Source: Campylobacterota bacterium
GTDB taxonomy: Bacteria > Campylobacterota > Campylobacteria > Campylobacterales > JALSKU01
Reading direction: 5' to 3'
Assembly: GCA_013153915.1 (NCBI GenBank)
Contig: JAADDL010000118.1
Coordinates: 1-8,076 of the forward strand
Length of the DNA: 8,076 bases
The position numbers were made by a program, and so were the translations under genes. The notes under the pieces were generated by a model. It ran no database searches and had not been told where the DNA came from. It saw nothing but the letters and a program-made list of their open reading frames with translations. The stretch's first letter is position 1; each line of letters starts with the position of its first letter. Positions 6,454 through 8,076 of the stretch are shown here, piece after piece.

Positions 6454-6481
6454 GCCTACATTAAGAAAATTCGGATATAAT
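6452..6481 (+). promoter_or_regulatory. Promoter of the superoxide reductase gene
   Basis: TTGCCT (6452-6457, four of six matches to TTGACA), an 18-nt spacer and a perfect TATAAT (6476-6481). Transcription would begin near 6488, leaving a leader of about 20 nt with AAGGAG (6496-6501) 6 nt before ATG 6508. The -35 box overlaps the right end of the inverted repeat at 6419-6453, so a protein bound there could control it. Confidence 0.6.
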
Positions 6482-6507
6482 TACACAAATCAAAAAAGGA
6501 GCATAGT

Positions 6508-6897
6508 ATGCCAAAGATTAATAGATATGTAGATATTGATACCGTAGAAAGAGAAGCGAAAAAGGACTATATAGATAGACACTCGCCGTTTATCCATTGT
6601 AACGATACGGCAAAAGCCGATGAAGTTTTTGATGTAACCGTAAAAGTCGGCAACGAATACACTCATCCGGACGATTATGACCACTATATAGCGAATATCG
6701 CGCTTTACAACGGAGAAACACTTCTTGCAAGAGCCGACTTTGTAGCCGGAACTCTTGGCGGACAAGGCGAAAAAGGTCATGCCGAAGTGACTTTCAAGAT
6801 AAAGCCTCAGGGCAAAAAGATGACTCTTGTAGCTCAAAGCTATTGCACCAAGCATGGTATTTGGGAAAGCGATCCTAAAAAAGTGGAAGTCATATAG
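6508..6897 (+). CDS. Class II (1Fe, neelaredoxin-type) superoxide reductase
   Basis: Reduces superoxide to hydrogen peroxide at a mononuclear Fe(His)4(Cys) centre in the cytoplasm, without making oxygen. The 129-aa product is one desulfoferrodoxin/SORL domain; the N-terminal rubredoxin-like Cys4 domain of 2Fe enzymes is absent. Expected iron ligands are visible: His25 (DRHSPFI), His53 and His59 (HPDDYDHYI), and Cys113 and His116 (CTKHGIW); spacings H53-x5-H59 and C113-xx-H116 match Pyrococcus furiosus SOR. Just before the first ligand, the usual Glu-Lys pair is Asp23-Arg24, so the catalytic lysine is replaced by arginine. It has its own promoter and ends in a strong terminator, so it is probably a single-gene unit. 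The neighbourhood suggests protection of oxygen-sensitive iron-sulfur enzymes in a microaerophile (inference). Family is sure; kinetics and electron donor (rubredoxin or other) are not shown. Confidence 0.9.
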   Translation: MPKINRYVDIDTVEREAKKDYIDRHSPFIHCNDTAKADEVFDVTVKVGNEYTHPDDYDHYIANIALYNGETLLARADFVAGTLGGQGEKGHAEVTFKIKPQGKKMTLVAQSYCTKHGIWESDPKKVEVI

Positions 6898-6898
6898 C

Positions 6899-6925
6899 AA
6901 CCCGCCGCCTTTTGGCGGGTTTTTT
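6899..6925 (+). terminator. Intrinsic terminator after superoxide reductase gene
   Basis: Stem AACCCGCC (6899-6906) pairs with GGCGGGTT (6914-6921) around the loop GCCTTTT, followed by a T-run ending at 6925. It is GC-rich in an AT-rich context and starts 1 nt after the TAG stop. It is the clearest terminator in the window. Confidence 0.93.
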
Positions 6926-6930
6926 GAAAT

Positions 6931-7611
6931 ATGCAAGATATAGACAGATTAAAACTTTTAAAAGAGTTATATACATACAAAAGTATTGGATATGACTATA
7001 TCGAAGATATTAAGCTTGCGGATAACAAACGGCAATTTTCCTCTCACCCTCTTCCCGACGACTTAACGGCGCTTGAACAAATCGTTAAAAACTGCCACTT
7101 GTGCCAACTATCCAAAACAAGAAAAAATGTGGTATTCGGCGAAGGCGATCCAAACGCAAAACTTATGTTTATAGGTGAAGGACCCGGAGCGAATGAAGAT
7201 AGCACGGGCAAGCCTTTCGTTGGGCGAGCCGGAGAGCTTTTGACGAAGATTATCGAAAATGTATTATTATTAAAAAGAGAAGATGTTTTTATCGCAAATA
7301 TCGTAAAGTGCAGACCTCCCGGCAATAGAGTGCCGACCGATATAGAAGTAAAAGAGTGTATCCCTTATCTTTTAAAGCAGATAGAACTCATAAAACCCTC
7401 CGTCATAGTTACCCTTGGCGCTACGGCATATAAAAATCTTACCTTGGATACCACATCGGTTTCAAAAATACGAGGTGAGATATTGGACTATAATGGTATC
7501 AAACTTATACCCACTTTTCATCCAAGTTACCTACTAAGAAATCCTTCGGCGAAAAAATTTGTATATTTTGATATGAAAAAAGTTAAGATTTTGCTTGAAA
7601 ATTTGATATAA
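6931..7611 (+). CDS. Uracil-DNA glycosylase, family 4 (iron-sulfur type)
   Basis: Removes uracil from DNA, formed by cytosine deamination or dUTP incorporation, starting base excision repair. The 226-aa product has four [4Fe-4S] ligands typical of family 4 (Cys55, Cys58, Cys127, Cys143), motif GEGPGANED (82-90) for catalysis and uracil contact, GKPFVGRAG (93-101), NIVKCRPPGNR (123-133) and the DNA-intercalation-loop motif HPSYLL with His197. The first 45 residues form a family-variable N-terminal extension containing LLKELYTYKSIGYDYIE, seen as conserved-looking in relatives of this lineage (from memory). The start is ATG 6931; an in-frame TGA at 6925-6927 excludes anything earlier. No normal Shine-Dalgarno lies upstream: the only G-rich bases are GGCGGG (6914-6919), in the stem of the preceding terminator. 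The transcript therefore probably comes from read-through or an unseen promoter. Another possible name is 'phage SPO1 DNA polymerase-related protein', an old label for this family. Confidence 0.93.
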   Translation: MQDIDRLKLLKELYTYKSIGYDYIEDIKLADNKRQFSSHPLPDDLTALEQIVKNCHLCQLSKTRKNVVFGEGDPNAKLMFIGEGPGANEDSTGKPFVGRAGELLTKIIENVLLLKREDVFIANIVKCRPPGNRVPTDIEVKECIPYLLKQIELIKPSVIVTLGATAYKNLTLDTTSVSKIRGEILDYNGIKLIPTFHPSYLLRNPSAKKFVYFDMKKVKILLENLI

Positions 7612-7612
7612 T
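7583..7612 (+). promoter_or_regulatory. Promoter at the end of the glycosylase gene
   Basis: TTAAGA (7583-7588, four of six matches), an 18-nt spacer and TATAAT (7607-7612), with TG one base before the -10 (TGATATAAT), making an extended -10 element. The TATAAT overlaps the TAA stop of the glycosylase gene (7609-7611). Expected transcription start near 7619, about 29 nt before the TTG start of the next gene. Confidence 0.55.
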
Positions 7613-7647
7613 ATCCTTTTTAAATCAATAACACTATGGGAGTTTTC

Positions 7648-8076
7648 TTGAAAATACTATTTTTTATCATATTATTATCGTCGCAAATTCTATTTGGTAA
7701 AAGTTTTTATCTATCCGATATTCCTCTGCCGGATACGCAAATTATTGATTTGAGTATAAAAAAATGCGATATTAAATGCCTAAAAGAACTTATATCGGAC
7801 GGGCAAGTATTTTCTTTTTTATCAAAATATAGCGATCAATACAATGATGAAAATTTAACAAACAGCTACAAAACCCTCAAATTATCTTTAAATATCAAAG
7901 GTGGCGCCTCTGTAGGTAGTGTCAATATAGCTTTGCTTTTTCCAAAAAAAATTATAGGTAGATATGCTATAAGTACGGCAAATTCGGTATTGGCTTATCT
8001 GTTAAATAAAAATATAAATTTTAAGCTTGAACTTTTTGATTGCCAAGACGAAACATTACCAAATATTGAAAAAACC
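7648..8076 (+). CDS. Exported protein, possible periplasmic-binding-fold (partial, runs off window)
   Basis: An open frame of 143 codons continues past the window edge; the 3' end is missing. I do not recognise a specific gene. Seen: a Sec-type signal peptide of about 18 residues (MKILFFIILLSSQILFG, then KSFY) without a lipobox, so a periplasmic protein is likely. A Cys-containing segment (KKCDIKCLKEL) follows, then from about residue 90 a VNIALLFP strand, a helix around YAISTANSVLAYLL and an FKLELFD strand. This order resembles the first beta-alpha-beta unit of type I periplasmic-binding folds, as in ABC-transporter substrate-binding proteins and LpoA-type activators; that is inference. Start choice: TTG 7648 has GGGAG (7638-7642) 5 nt upstream, which is ideal. 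The in-frame ATG at 7636 overlaps that site and has no site of its own; it would add MGVF. Confidence 0.75.
   Translation, partial: MKILFFIILLSSQILFGKSFYLSDIPLPDTQIIDLSIKKCDIKCLKELISDGQVFSFLSKYSDQYNDENLTNSYKTLKLSLNIKGGASVGSVNIALLFPKKIIGRYAISTANSVLAYLLNKNINFKLELFDCQDETLPNIEKT

Noticed and set aside
6508..6897. SoxZ-like sulfur carrier as an alternative identity, given the likely sulfur-oxidising host
   Set aside because: The His/Cys iron-ligand pattern and CxxHG motif are those of superoxide reductase; SoxZ lacks them.
6490..6936. Open frame of 148 codons on the minus strand opposite the superoxide reductase gene
   Set aside because: It is a mirror of a well-supported gene with all iron ligands present; its translation has no recognisable domain and would include the complement of the terminator.

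Overview
The window looks like chromosomal DNA from a Campylobacterota bacterium (formerly Epsilonproteobacteria), probably of the Sulfurimonas/Sulfurovum/Sulfuricurvum kind. The grounds are the AT-rich sequence with heavy ATA/AGA codon use, tight gene packing, a non-classical E-type succinate dehydrogenase/fumarate reductase set (flavoprotein, iron-sulfur protein, CCG-domain HdrB-like subunit), and a 1Fe superoxide reductase next to it. The assignment rests on recognising protein families, not on a database match.

Left part (1-2624), all on the minus strand. A two-gene unit encodes an inner-membrane-anchored OmpA-family peptidoglycan-binding protein (575-1621) and, with stop codon and ribosome-binding site overlapping, a membrane-anchored helix-hairpin-helix protein (47-565). 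A good sigma70-type promoter (TTGACA-18-TATTAT) and a perfect AT-only palindrome lie upstream. To the right is thiL (1806-2624), thiamine-monophosphate kinase, with a TTG start and its own promoter.

Centre (2808-6410), plus strand. Divergent from thiL is the sdhA-sdhB-sdhE operon. SdhA carries all expected FAD and dicarboxylate residues but no Tat signal, unlike periplasmic methylmenaquinol:fumarate reductases (Mfr) of related bacteria, so it should act in the cytoplasm. SdhB has an extra cysteine that turns the usual [3Fe-4S] site into a full CxxCxxCxxxCP motif. SdhE has two complete CCG domains. Together they would interconvert succinate and fumarate with the quinone pool, in the oxidative or reductive TCA cycle.

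Right part (6411-8076), plus strand. A perfect 16-bp inverted repeat follows sdhE and abuts the promoter of a class II superoxide reductase gene (6508-6897), which ends in a strong intrinsic terminator. Only 5 nt beyond its T-run starts a family 4 uracil-DNA glycosylase gene (6931-7611) with no clear ribosome-binding site. A promoter at the end of that gene drives an exported protein (7648 to the window edge), probably a periplasmic-binding-fold protein with a TTG start.

Most of the window is conserved housekeeping sequence. No mobile element, CRISPR array, tRNA or rRNA was seen, and no gene-free stretch exceeds 200 nt. The least explained items are the OmpA/helix-hairpin-helix pair, the two palindromes and the terminator-start junction at 6899-6931.
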